DNA of 64,000 nucleotides from Altererythrobacter lutimaris (GTDB taxonomy: Bacteria > Pseudomonadota > Alphaproteobacteria > Sphingomonadales > Sphingomonadaceae). The notes beneath the pieces were generated by a model. It worked only from the letters and a program-made list of their open reading frames with translations. It was not told the origin of the DNA and ran no database searches. How positions within the stretch are numbered: the first letter of the stretch is position 1; every line of letters starts with the position of its first letter. Shown one piece after another: positions 56,449 to 64,000 of the stretch. Position numbers and translations under genes: made by a program. The stretch covers positions 806,001 to 870,000 of the forward strand of contig NZ_JABWTA010000001.1 of the NCBI RefSeq assembly GCF_013371495.1, written 5' to 3'.

Positions 56449-56761
56449 GCAGCGCAGTTAAGCAATCCGGTCTCATGCGACAAGTCACAGATGTCCAATC
56501 TCGCTACTTTGAACCTGCTCTGACGGTGTTTTCTTTGGATCAGTGCAATCGAACCACGCTTTTCCATGAGGTCCAGCCTGAAGCGACGCTCTTTGAGCCA
56601 TTGCGCGGCCGAACCGTATCGACAGCGCAATCATTCATTATCCCCCACATACGGAAAAGCCGGCGCGGCACCTGGAGGGAGCGCTACGCCGGCTATCCAT
56701 CAATCCGAAGCTGCTATTTCACGATCCCGCTTGGATCTGCAGCTTCGCTTGAGAAGTGAGA
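56449..56761. other. 313-base gap between recA and alaS
   Basis: The region holds the recA terminator (56655-56693) and, nearer alaS, a 7-bp stem ATTGCGC/GCGCAAT around 56604-56635 with an 18-base loop. The alaS promoter must lie here, but I could not identify it by pattern. No coding sequence of note. Confidence 0.6.
56655..56693 (-). terminator. recA terminator
   Basis: GCCGGCG (56659-56665) pairs with CGCCGGC (56687-56693); in the minus direction the stem is followed by TTTTCC. This is a plausible Rho-independent terminator for recA. Confidence 0.6.
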
Positions 56762-57820
56762 TCAGTCCTCCGCGTCAGGGCCTGTCATCATCTCCTCGGC
56801 AACCTCGTCGGTGCGGCCGCGAATAGCAGCTTCCAACTTGGCGCAAACTTCCGGGTTTTCCTTCATGTAGGTCTTGGCATTCTCGCGGCCCTGTCCGATC
56901 CGGATCGAGTCGTAGGAGAACCAGCTGCCTGACTTCTCGACCAGGCCTGCCTTCACGCCCAGATCGAGGATCTCACCAATTTTGGAGATGCCTTCACCAT
57001 ACATGATGTCGAATTCGACTTGCTTGAAAGGCGGTGCAACCTTGTTCTTCACCACCTTCACACGGGTTGAGTTACCGATAACTTCATCGCGATCTTTGAT
57101 CTGACCCGTGCGGCGGATGTCCAAGCGAACAGAAGCGTAGAACTTGAGCGCGTTACCGCCCGTTGTCGTCTCGGGATTGCCGTACATCACACCGATCTTC
57201 ATGCGCAGCTGGTTGATAAAGATCACCATGCACTTTGAGCGGTTGATCGAACCGGTAAGCTTGCGCAGCGACTGCGACATCAAGCGCGCCTGCAGACCGA
57301 CATGCGCATCACCCATTTCACCCTCAATTTCAGCGCGCGGCACCAAGGCTGCCACTGAGTCGACGACCAGCACATCGATGGCGTTCGAACGAACCAGAGT
57401 GTCGGTGATCTCGAGCGCCTGCTCGCCTGTGTCAGGCTGTGAGACGATCAGCTCGTCAATGTCTACGCCGAGCTTCTTTGCATAGACCGGATCAAGCGCA
57501 TGCTCGGCATCAACGAAAGCAGCCGTGCCGCCTGCCTTCTGCGCCTCTGCGATAACGTGCAAAGCGAGCGTTGTTTTGCCTGAGCTTTCCGGCCCGTAAA
57601 CTTCGATAACGCGGCCTTTGGGCAGGCCACCAATGCCCAATGCAATGTCGAGGCCGAGCGATCCGGTCGAGATCGCTTCAACATTCATTGCTTCTTTCGA
57701 GCCCAGCTTCATTGCCGAGCCTTTGCCAAATGCTCTGTCGATCTGAGCGAGCGCAGCGTCGAGCGCCTTCTGACGGTCCACGGAACCTTCCTTTTCTACC
57801 AGCTTGAGACTCGTCGACAT
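56762..57820 (-). CDS. recA: recombinase RecA
   Basis: A 352-residue RecA, strand-exchange ATPase and co-protease for LexA. Walker [11 protein letters not shown], LexA-like loop regions and the [20 protein letters not shown] segment are intact. An alphaproteobacterial SOS box lies about 98 bases upstream of the start. Length is standard. Confidence 0.99.
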   Translation of the reverse strand: MSTSLKLVEKEGSVDRQKALDAALAQIDRAFGKGSAMKLGSKEAMNVEAISTGSLGLDIALGIGGLPKGRVIEVYGPESSGKTTLALHVIAEAQKAGGTAAFVDAEHALDPVYAKKLGVDIDELIVSQPDTGEQALEITDTLVRSNAIDVLVVDSVAALVPRAEIEGEMGDAHVGLQARLMSQSLRKLTGSINRSKCMVIFINQLRMKIGVMYGNPETTTGGNALKFYASVRLDIRRTGQIKDRDEVIGNSTRVKVVKNKVAPPFKQVEFDIMYGEGISKIGEILDLGVKAGLVEKSGSWFSYDSIRIGQGRENAKTYMKENPEVCAKLEAAIRGRTDEVAEEMMTGPDAED

Positions 57821-57917
57821 CGCATGACCTCCTTCTCTTGCCTAGTGCTGCCGAAGACTTATCGACCGCCCCTTCCAGGCATTGTGTTGGAGATTATGTA
57901 TCTGATTTGTTCTCAAA

Positions 57918-57932
57918 GAACAAGAGTAGAAC
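57918..57932 (-). promoter_or_regulatory. LexA (SOS) box of recA
   Basis: On the plus strand GAAC-N7-GAAC (57918-57921 and 57929-57932), i.e. GTTC-N7-GTTC toward recA, which is the alphaproteobacterial LexA operator consensus. It overlaps a TTGTTCT/AGAACAA inverted repeat. Placed 98 bases upstream of the recA start. Confidence 0.8.
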
Positions 57933-57986
57933 GAAAATTTCCGAGGTTCCATTCAAAGCATTGAATATACTACGTTTTTCTTCTCT

Positions 57987-59615
57987 CTAGCCTTCAGCAA
58001 GGCGCATTTGGAACGAAATTTCGCGCGTTCCATTGCGGGGAATGCTAACTTCGACCACTCGGTTGCCGTCTTTTAACCGTGCTTTGCGCAAGCCCTTTAC
58101 TTCCCAATCAGCAAAAACGCCCAGATCAAGTCGCACAGAAACCTTGTGAGGATTGGCATTGGAGAGGTTTGCCTTCACGGTGACCCATGGCCGCTCGCCA
58201 TCTTGCGATGGACTAAACTCGCTCATGCGTCCGCACTGTCCCTGCACCTGCGCGCTCGGCCCGATTTCGATCTCTATATCTTGCCCAACAGCATAATCGC
58301 GCAAACGTTCTTCACCGACCAGCAGTTCACCAGATGCGCTCGGCTCAAAGACCGTGATACCGCCCATCGGCATTGCAATACCAAGACCATGCTTCTCGTC
58401 GTTCTTCGTTTTCAGAACGATCCCAGCTTCCGCAAAGTCGCCTTCAATGCGCCGCCCCCAAGGGTCGCAGAAAAACTGATAGAGTATCTCGCCTTTCACA
58501 TCCTGCTTGTTGAGGAATGCGACCTGTTTCAAGCCTTGCGCATTCACACTCACAGGCTCTGGCACACGATAGAGCTTCAGATCGCCAAGCGCTTCCTCAC
58601 TTGCAACCATCGCCACGTCCGCCATAGATTCCATCGCATTCGACTTTCTACGCGAAGCTGTCACCATGATGCGTTGCTCCCCCAAGGCTGCCATTGGTGC
58701 TGGAGCAACGCCATCATACTCATCATAGCGCCCTGGAAGCGGCGAGCCCGCTGCCGTGCTTCCAATCGGATAACATGTCAGGCGCAAAGGCTCCGCACGC
58801 GGAGGTTCAGCCAGACCTTGAAAATCGCTTTCCACATTGAGCGTGCCTGCGACCGCCATCAGCTCAGCATCGGCGAAGGTCTGCCCGTTGTCATTGAGCA
58901 AAGTGAGCCAAGACAGGAGATTGAAACGCAAATTATCGCTCGTTCCACCTTCAATCAGTGTCGCAACATAATGTGCCTGCCAGTCGAAGCCCCAAGCGAG
59001 ATAGCTGAGTGTGATGTCGTAAGTCCCGCCATTCTGATCGCGTGTATCGATTGTGAAGACAGGCTGAGCCGAAAGCCCGTCCGGAACAGCAGGAAAAGTC
59101 AGCCGCTCAGGCAACCCTGCGCAGCGCACCGCCTCGTAACCTTGAGAGGTCTGAAGCACGAGCCCACCATCTGCGCGCGTGCGCACAATGCCGTTCTCGC
59201 TCACTTCTTCGCCCGTACCGGGCGTCGTTCGAGTGACAGTAATCCTGTTACCCAGCATACCGTTCACCAGCGCTGCAGGAGACAACAACTCGGCATTGCG
59301 GTTCTTTTCGATCGTACCGCCTGGCAGCCCCGTCACGATGGCAGAGACTGCTACCATACCCTCTGCAACGCCCGTAAAGCGGATCGTAGAGACACCGGCG
59401 GGTAGCGTTACCCGGCGCGTTTCGCTGATCATCGCGAAGCCTTGCGGCAAATCGAGGTTCATGGACTGATATTGGTCGCGCGAAGGATCACGATAGACCG
59501 TGACGGCTGTGTTGATCGGCGGAGAGGCGTCCACAACTTCGCGCGCATGAACGGTTGCCGTTGCATTCAACAAAGCGGCGGCAAGCATATCGAACAATAA
59601 GAGAAAGCGGGTCAT
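57987..59615 (-). CDS. DUF4139 protein, copy 2
   Basis: A 542-residue secreted protein (signal FDMLAAALLNATATVHA) of the DUF4139 family, which is uncharacterised and has large beta domains. It shows the family-like patterns VTVYRDPSRDQYQ, SLNLDLPQG, LSYLAWGFDWQAHYV and LTLLNDNGQTFADAELMAVAG. It follows copy 1 by 15 bases; the two share domain layout but limited identity, so they look like an old duplication. Contains a lysine/arginine-rich insertion (TASRRKSNAM) about residue 325. Confidence 0.85.
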   Translation of the reverse strand: MTRFLLLFDMLAAALLNATATVHAREVVDASPPINTAVTVYRDPSRDQYQSMNLDLPQGFAMISETRRVTLPAGVSTIRFTGVAEGMVAVSAIVTGLPGGTIEKNRNAELLSPAALVNGMLGNRITVTRTTPGTGEEVSENGIVRTRADGGLVLQTSQGYEAVRCAGLPERLTFPAVPDGLSAQPVFTIDTRDQNGGTYDITLSYLAWGFDWQAHYVATLIEGGTSDNLRFNLLSWLTLLNDNGQTFADAELMAVAGTLNVESDFQGLAEPPRAEPLRLTCYPIGSTAAGSPLPGRYDEYDGVAPAPMAALGEQRIMVTASRRKSNAMESMADVAMVASEEALGDLKLYRVPEPVSVNAQGLKQVAFLNKQDVKGEILYQFFCDPWGRRIEGDFAEAGIVLKTKNDEKHGLGIAMPMGGITVFEPSASGELLVGEERLRDYAVGQDIEIEIGPSAQVQGQCGRMSEFSPSQDGERPWVTVKANLSNANPHKVSVRLDLGVFADWEVKGLRKARLKDGNRVVEVSIPRNGTREISFQMRLAEG

Positions 59616-59630
59616 CGCCCTTCCCCGCCT

Positions 59631-61118
59631 TTAATAACGTGTGGCGTATGTTACACGGACAATCCGCTCACCATTGGCGGGCACACTAACTGTATGGCGC
59701 CTCGTGTTGGCGTTTACCTGCACGCCTTCCACGTCCTCGCTTGTTACGCGGAAGTCGCGGGTCCACCAGCCACGGTCCAAACCATTTTGCGACAGCACCA
59801 CTTCAACCGCAGAGCTCTTCGCATTGGTGAAAGTGTAGCGCATTGTAGTGCGGTAATAGGTCGGCCTCTCTTCGCGAGTGTATGTCCGAGTGCGCCCGTC
59901 ATCCTCGACTACACGGAAGCGAGAAGTAGCTTCCCATTCTCCTTCGCTCATCCGATCGCGTCGTTCGACCTCTGCCTGCACAAGCACATCGAAAGCTTCG
60001 CCCGTTGTCAGCGAAAGCGTGCTCCCCATCGGCGTGTGGCCGATCCGGTTTTCGCCGATAAACTGCGGACTGCCGCGCTGGTCGCGTTGATAGAACCTGA
60101 CTGTGCCGGCAGGCAGAGCATCACCAAGCCCGCCATCACTTGAACTCGTGAATGAAATGTCGCTTGAGACATTCACTGGCGCACCGTCGCTCGTGAGCCA
60201 GCCCACATTGCGACTATAGACCTTGCGCGCTGGCACGCCTTGGACATCAAGAAAACTGACCTGCTTAGTCTGAGCGTTGGCAATGGTTGTTCGCTCAGAG
60301 ATCGGATAGAGATAGTAATCGCCCAAACGCTCACGATCAGCGCTCTGTGTTCCAGGTCGAACCATATTGCGGTTGTTGTTGCGGCGACCTTGCCCGGGAT
60401 TTCCTGCGACCAATAGGGTATCGGCTCTATGGAAAGTCGTGCCGGTGTTATTGGTCAGCGTCACCCATCCTTGCATGTCGATCGTGTTCGTTGCTTCATC
60501 AAAAAGCGCGACATAGTCTGCATTCCAGCGCAGGCCAGTGGTCAGATACCGGATGGAAGCAGGACGAACTCCGCCACGGGTCGCGTCGACATTCACAGAC
60601 AAAGTCGGCCTAGCGCGCAAGTTCGGTGGCACGCGGTCGAATACGACACGCACAGGCAAGCCATCGTCGCGCAGCACTTCAATCCGGTTGCCGATCTGTA
60701 CAACAACGCCGCCCGCTGTGGAGAGAACCTTGGCACGCTCGGTCGTCTCGCGGCCTGTCGCGGGATTAGTCCGCACCAGAGTGACGGTCTGGCCGATAGC
60801 CTTTTCCATCATCTTGGCAGGAGTGAGCAGGTCGAAATCGAAGTTCTGTTCAATGATTCCGGCCCCGGCAGCGTTGAAGCTGAGCGTTTCTGGACGAATA
60901 CGGGCGGAGACATCGGGAAATTCGATCTTGCTGCGACCGCGCGGGATGTTGAGCTGCCGCACATCTTGAACAAGAGCCTGATCATTATTGTAGATCGTAA
61001 CTGCAAGATCGCCTTGAGCGGTCTCTTCGCTCGACGATTGCGCCAGAGCGGGCAATGCCGCCGCTACCAATGCAAAAACTGCAGTATTTCGTGCAAAGCG
61101 ACGCGTGCGTTGAGCCAT
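59631..61118 (-). CDS. DUF4139 protein, copy 1
   Basis: A 495-residue secreted protein starting at the ATG at 61118, nine bases after an AGGAGG ribosome-binding site; a TTG two codons earlier is too close to that site. Signal peptide AVFALVAAALPALAQ. DUF4139 body with AVTIYNNDQALVQDVRQLNIPRG, RYLTTGLRWNADYVALFDE and LTNNTGTTFHRADTLLVAG. Function unknown; the pair may form a complex or act as periplasmic or outer-membrane-associated partners. Confidence 0.86.
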   Translation of the reverse strand: MAQRTRRFARNTAVFALVAAALPALAQSSSEETAQGDLAVTIYNNDQALVQDVRQLNIPRGRSKIEFPDVSARIRPETLSFNAAGAGIIEQNFDFDLLTPAKMMEKAIGQTVTLVRTNPATGRETTERAKVLSTAGGVVVQIGNRIEVLRDDGLPVRVVFDRVPPNLRARPTLSVNVDATRGGVRPASIRYLTTGLRWNADYVALFDEATNTIDMQGWVTLTNNTGTTFHRADTLLVAGNPGQGRRNNNRNMVRPGTQSADRERLGDYYLYPISERTTIANAQTKQVSFLDVQGVPARKVYSRNVGWLTSDGAPVNVSSDISFTSSSDGGLGDALPAGTVRFYQRDQRGSPQFIGENRIGHTPMGSTLSLTTGEAFDVLVQAEVERRDRMSEGEWEATSRFRVVEDDGRTRTYTREERPTYYRTTMRYTFTNAKSSAVEVVLSQNGLDRGWWTRDFRVTSEDVEGVQVNANTRRHTVSVPANGERIVRVTYATRY

Positions 61119-61236
61119 GTCCAAACCCCTCCTTCAAATCCCAATCGCGATCATAATGCGACGGAATACCGTGTATCAAGGATGAATGGGATGGGGTTGA
61201 AACCTCAGTTCCGAAGTTGATCCCCAGCTGCGGATG

Positions 61237-63702
61237 TCACTCCAAGGCGGCAGATTCGCGCATGACTTCAGCGACTTTGTCGCCGATTTGCTGGACACTG
61301 AAGGGCTTCGGCATGAAGTGCATGTTGGGGATGTCGATGTCTTTGCGCAGCTGTTCTTCGGCATAGCCTGACATGAACAATACCGGGATATCTGGCTGAA
61401 TCTCACGGATTGCCCGGGCCATGGCAGGTCCGTCCATCCCCGGCATCACGACATCGCTGACAATCAGATCAAACGCGCCACCCTTCTGGATTTCAGCAAG
61501 GCCAAGCTCCCCATCAGCGCAAGCGGTTACAGTATAGCCAGAGCGTGCGAGCGCGCGTTCTGCGACTGCGCGGACCATATCCTCATCTTCAACCAACAGT
61601 ATTTTGCCGCCACCCGACCATTCGCGGGTCTTCTCTTTGCGAACCGGCTCCTTGGCGGCGGGTCGCTCTCCCTTGTTCACCGGGAAATAAAGCGTGAAGC
61701 GCGCACCCTTCACTCGGCCTGCATCATCTTCGGTATTTGTCACAAAGATAAAGCCGCCGGACTGCTTGACGATGCCGTAGACAGTCGAAAGGCCGAGCCC
61801 CGTGCCCTTGCCTTGCTCTTTGGTGGTAAAGAATGGCTCAAAAAGTTTCGACAGTGCCTGAGGCGGTATGCCTCCGCCATCATCCTCGACGACAAGCATG
61901 GTGTAATCGGCAGTCGGCAGGATTTCCGAGCCCATTTGTTCGACTTCACCGGCGCGGACACGATGTGTTGAAAGTGCGATCCGCCCTTCCCCGTTTCCGC
62001 GCGACTGAATGGCATCGCGAGCATTGACCGCCAGGTTCATGATGACCTGCTCCAGCTGCTGAGGGTCAGCCCGAACCGCACCAAGGTCGCGGTCATGCTT
62101 TACATCGTAAGCGATCTTCTCGCCGATGAGACGCTTGATGAGCGGGCCAACTTCGCTGACCACATCCGGCAATTGGATAATCTCTGGCCGCAAAGTCTGC
62201 TGGCGCGAGAACGCGAGCAATTGCCGTGTGAGGGCGGCAGCGCGGTTGGAGTTATTCTTGACCTGCTGAATATCATCATAGTCACTATCGCCCGGCGTAT
62301 GGCGAAGCAGCATCAAGTCGCACGTTCCGATTATGGCCGTCAGCACATTATTGAAATCGTGCGCAACACCGCCGGCAAGTTGTCCCACCGCTTGCATTTT
62401 GGTTGCTTGAGCGACCTGCCGCTTGAGCTGCGTCTCCTCGCTTGAATCAGCAAGAATGAGCAGCACCGCGGCTTCACCCAAGCCGCGTACACCCGCGAGA
62501 CCCAAGGAAACCGGCTCGTCCGGACGGCTGGCGAGACGCACTGCCATATTCCCGCTTGTCGCCGGGCCGCGTCCGTGCCTGCGCACAGCATCTGACAAAG
62601 CGGCCTTATCTTCGCGTACCACAATATCTGTCGGGAATGGCGGCATGCCGCGATTCTCGCGATCGATCGACCGCAGGAATGCCGTGTTGCCAAACAGAAA
62701 GCGACCATCACGGTCCGTCATTGCGAGGCCAAGCGGCAATTGACTAAGCAATGCTTCGAGCTGAGCAACACCTGCCTGCGACCCTCCGTCCCAGCTGCCG
62801 CCAATTCCAACCCCGGTATCGACCAGAAGCATCAGCGATTGCCCCTGATCAGGGCTCGTTGAGTTTTCGCCGGCGGGTGTTTCCAGCGGCACATGGATCA
62901 ATGTTTGCGGTGTGCCTGACTGACCTTCACGAGCAAAGAATATGCGATCCCGGTCATCTGAGCGAAGGAAAGACACAAAGTCCTGGCCTGCAAGCGTCGC
63001 ATTCGCGTCTCCAGCTGCGCGCTCAGCAAATCCGGCACTGACATTACGCACCAGGCCATCAGGAGACGTCACAGCAGCCTCGATACCAGCGCGAGACAAC
63101 ATCGCACCAAATGGCCCTGCAACATCATACTGGATCAACTCAGCTGCCAGCGCCGTCACTACAGGCTTGAGCCTCCACAGCAGATATTCTTCTGCTTGCC
63201 CCACGCGCTCGGACACCACATTCCAGACTTGCTCACCTGATGATTGCGCGGTTCCAGAATCAAGCTGAAGTTGGTCTGCTTCAGCCTTGCCGTCACGCCG
63301 CGCTTCCCGGGCTAGCCGCATGAGTGCTTCGCTTGCCTCTCGGCCTTGCGACAATCCCGTAGGCGCAAGTGCTGCGCCGAACGCTTCGACATAGGCGGTA
63401 TTGGCGCAAACCAGGCGGTTGGCTCTGTCTGTAATCGCAATAGCAATGCCAGGCAGTTCCATCGCAGCAAGGGTAACAGACCAGTCAGCGCTTGCTTCAA
63501 CATCTAGTGCCGGGATGTTCCGCATCCGCTCCAGCGCAAATGCAACAAGGCTCAGAATGACGAGGCCCGCTCCGAATGACAGGAGGAGAACGATGTTCTC
63601 GCTCACTGTCCAAAGAGCGCCAAGACTGAGAATGAAAGCAAGGCCCAAGCCTGCAATCATCAACCGTGATCCAGTATCGCTATCGCTGTAAGCGATGCTC
63701 AC
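61237..63702 (-). CDS. cckA: hybrid histidine kinase CckA
   Basis: An 821-residue membrane-bound hybrid kinase/phosphatase at the top of the CtrA pathway. Two hydrophobic segments (about 14-32 and 36-56), two PAS-like sensory regions (about 75-190 and 310-430), DHp with His448 in GGVAHDFNNVLTAI, HATPase, and a C-terminal receiver with Asp750 in VSDVVMPGMDG. The VAHDFNN H-box is the CckA/HisKA-type form. It overlaps the stop of the upstream membrane gene by four bases. Confidence 0.92.
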   Translation of the reverse strand: MSIAYSDSDTGSRLMIAGLGLAFILSLGALWTVSENIVLLLSFGAGLVILSLVAFALERMRNIPALDVEASADWSVTLAAMELPGIAIAITDRANRLVCANTAYVEAFGAALAPTGLSQGREASEALMRLAREARRDGKAEADQLQLDSGTAQSSGEQVWNVVSERVGQAEEYLLWRLKPVVTALAAELIQYDVAGPFGAMLSRAGIEAAVTSPDGLVRNVSAGFAERAAGDANATLAGQDFVSFLRSDDRDRIFFAREGQSGTPQTLIHVPLETPAGENSTSPDQGQSLMLLVDTGVGIGGSWDGGSQAGVAQLEALLSQLPLGLAMTDRDGRFLFGNTAFLRSIDRENRGMPPFPTDIVVREDKAALSDAVRRHGRGPATSGNMAVRLASRPDEPVSLGLAGVRGLGEAAVLLILADSSEETQLKRQVAQATKMQAVGQLAGGVAHDFNNVLTAIIGTCDLMLLRHTPGDSDYDDIQQVKNNSNRAAALTRQLLAFSRQQTLRPEIIQLPDVVSEVGPLIKRLIGEKIAYDVKHDRDLGAVRADPQQLEQVIMNLAVNARDAIQSRGNGEGRIALSTHRVRAGEVEQMGSEILPTADYTMLVVEDDGGGIPPQALSKLFEPFFTTKEQGKGTGLGLSTVYGIVKQSGGFIFVTNTEDDAGRVKGARFTLYFPVNKGERPAAKEPVRKEKTREWSGGGKILLVEDEDMVRAVAERALARSGYTVTACADGELGLAEIQKGGAFDLIVSDVVMPGMDGPAMARAIREIQPDIPVLFMSGYAEEQLRKDIDIPNMHFMPKPFSVQQIGDKVAEVMRESAALE

Positions 63703-64000
63703 GAGTTGCTTGCCCCCATTTGCTCATCGAGCCTCTCATCGAGCCGCGCTTCCATTTTGCGCAGCTCGCTAGCTCTCTTGCGAGCGACCATTACCCGCCA
63801 TACCGCGCTTGAAATCACATAACCGCATGCAGCGGAAACGACAGCTAGCACGACGAAGCCGAATGCTGTCACACCGGCAAGCTCGAAGAATGTGGCAAGC
63901 CAACCGCTATCCTCAGCCAATTGACCGGCCGCGCCCGCGCCCATCGTCTCGTCGATGTTGAGCGTAAGCTCACCCACGTTCTTCGCAACAACCACCCAGC
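63699..64000 (-). CDS. membrane protein C-terminus, DUF2062-like (truncated by window edge)
   Basis: Only the last 100 or so residues are visible: a hydrophobic segment (FFELAGVTAFGFVVLAVVSAACGYVI) and a charged coiled-coil-like tail rich in Glu/Arg. A GTG could begin a 98-residue protein at 63995, but the reading frame stays open to the window end, and the layout upstream of cckA in sphingomonads suggests the end of a DUF2062-type membrane protein. Its stop overlaps the cckA start (four bases). Confidence 0.6.
   Translation of the reverse strand, partial: WVVVAKNVGELTLNIDETMGAGAAGQLAEDSGWLATFFELAGVTAFGFVVLAVVSAACGYVISSAVWRVMVARKRASELRKMEARLDERLDEQMGASNS

Noticed and set aside
58146-59405. 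419-residue plus-strand open frame
   Set aside because: Antisense to the second DUF4139 gene, which has a signal peptide and family patterns.

Overview
The window is a gene-dense stretch of an alphaproteobacterial chromosome, most likely Sphingomonadales and probably Erythrobacteraceae. The pointers are the cell-cycle proteins CckA and CpdR, an RNase PH/HrcA/GrpE neighbourhood, a soluble chemoreceptor with a C-terminal ligand-type domain, SapC, a DUF1343 and DOMON pair, an alphaproteobacterial LexA box upstream of recA, and moderate GC content. The genus is inference. I see no insertion sequence, prophage, CRISPR array or classical defence island. Almost every gene looks chromosomal and housekeeping. 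The only intergenic gap above 300 bases lies between recA and alaS.

Layout. 0-4.6 kb (minus): radA, cvpA-like, IscU-like, MHS transporter and alr run as one operon, with alr leaving the window. 4.7-7.0 kb: a large patatin-like lipase. 7.0-15.6 kb: a secreted metallo-beta-lactamase-fold protein and the chaperone genes dnaK-dnaJ and hrcA-grpE, with a coupled copper-chaperone/vgr-related/acetyltransferase set and an OmpW porin between them. 15.7-19.7 kb (plus): rph, rdgB, hemW and xerC. 19.7-24.5 kb: an NSS transporter, then gshB-yraN-rsmI divergent from an LpoA/LppC-type lipoprotein. 24.6-28.6 kb: parE followed by three tightly packed envelope genes of unknown role. 28.6-34.3 kb: a hydrolase-OsmC fusion, and a MoxR ATPase and its VWA partner separated by an inverted chemoreceptor gene. 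34.3-44.5 kb: an SDR, NamZ-like and DOMON proteins, tyrS, PilZ, an MFS exporter, cysK, a desaturase-methyltransferase pair and a DEAD-box helicase. 44.7-49 kb: an FAD oxidase, sapC, a candidate small RNA, an N-formylglutamate amidohydrolase, cpdR and tRNA-Val. 49-57.8 kb: icd, a GNAT-nitrilase fusion, a CPA2 antiporter, alaS and recA. 58-64 kb: two tandem DUF4139 proteins, the hybrid kinase cckA and a truncated membrane-protein gene.

How genes work together. DnaK, DnaJ, GrpE and HrcA form a heat-shock set. CckA and CpdR are two ends of the alphaproteobacterial CckA-ChpT-CtrA/CpdR phosphorelay. The best candidate for something undescribed is an unannotated small RNA of about 105 nt at about 47.12-47.23 kb. 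It has a sigma70-like promoter, three stem-loops, two C-rich anti-Shine-Dalgarno-like single-stranded stretches and a strong terminator. Two genes (vgr-related at 11.8 kb, DUF2314-like at 33.6 kb) appear to start at non-standard codons. No exotic multi-gene system was convincingly found.
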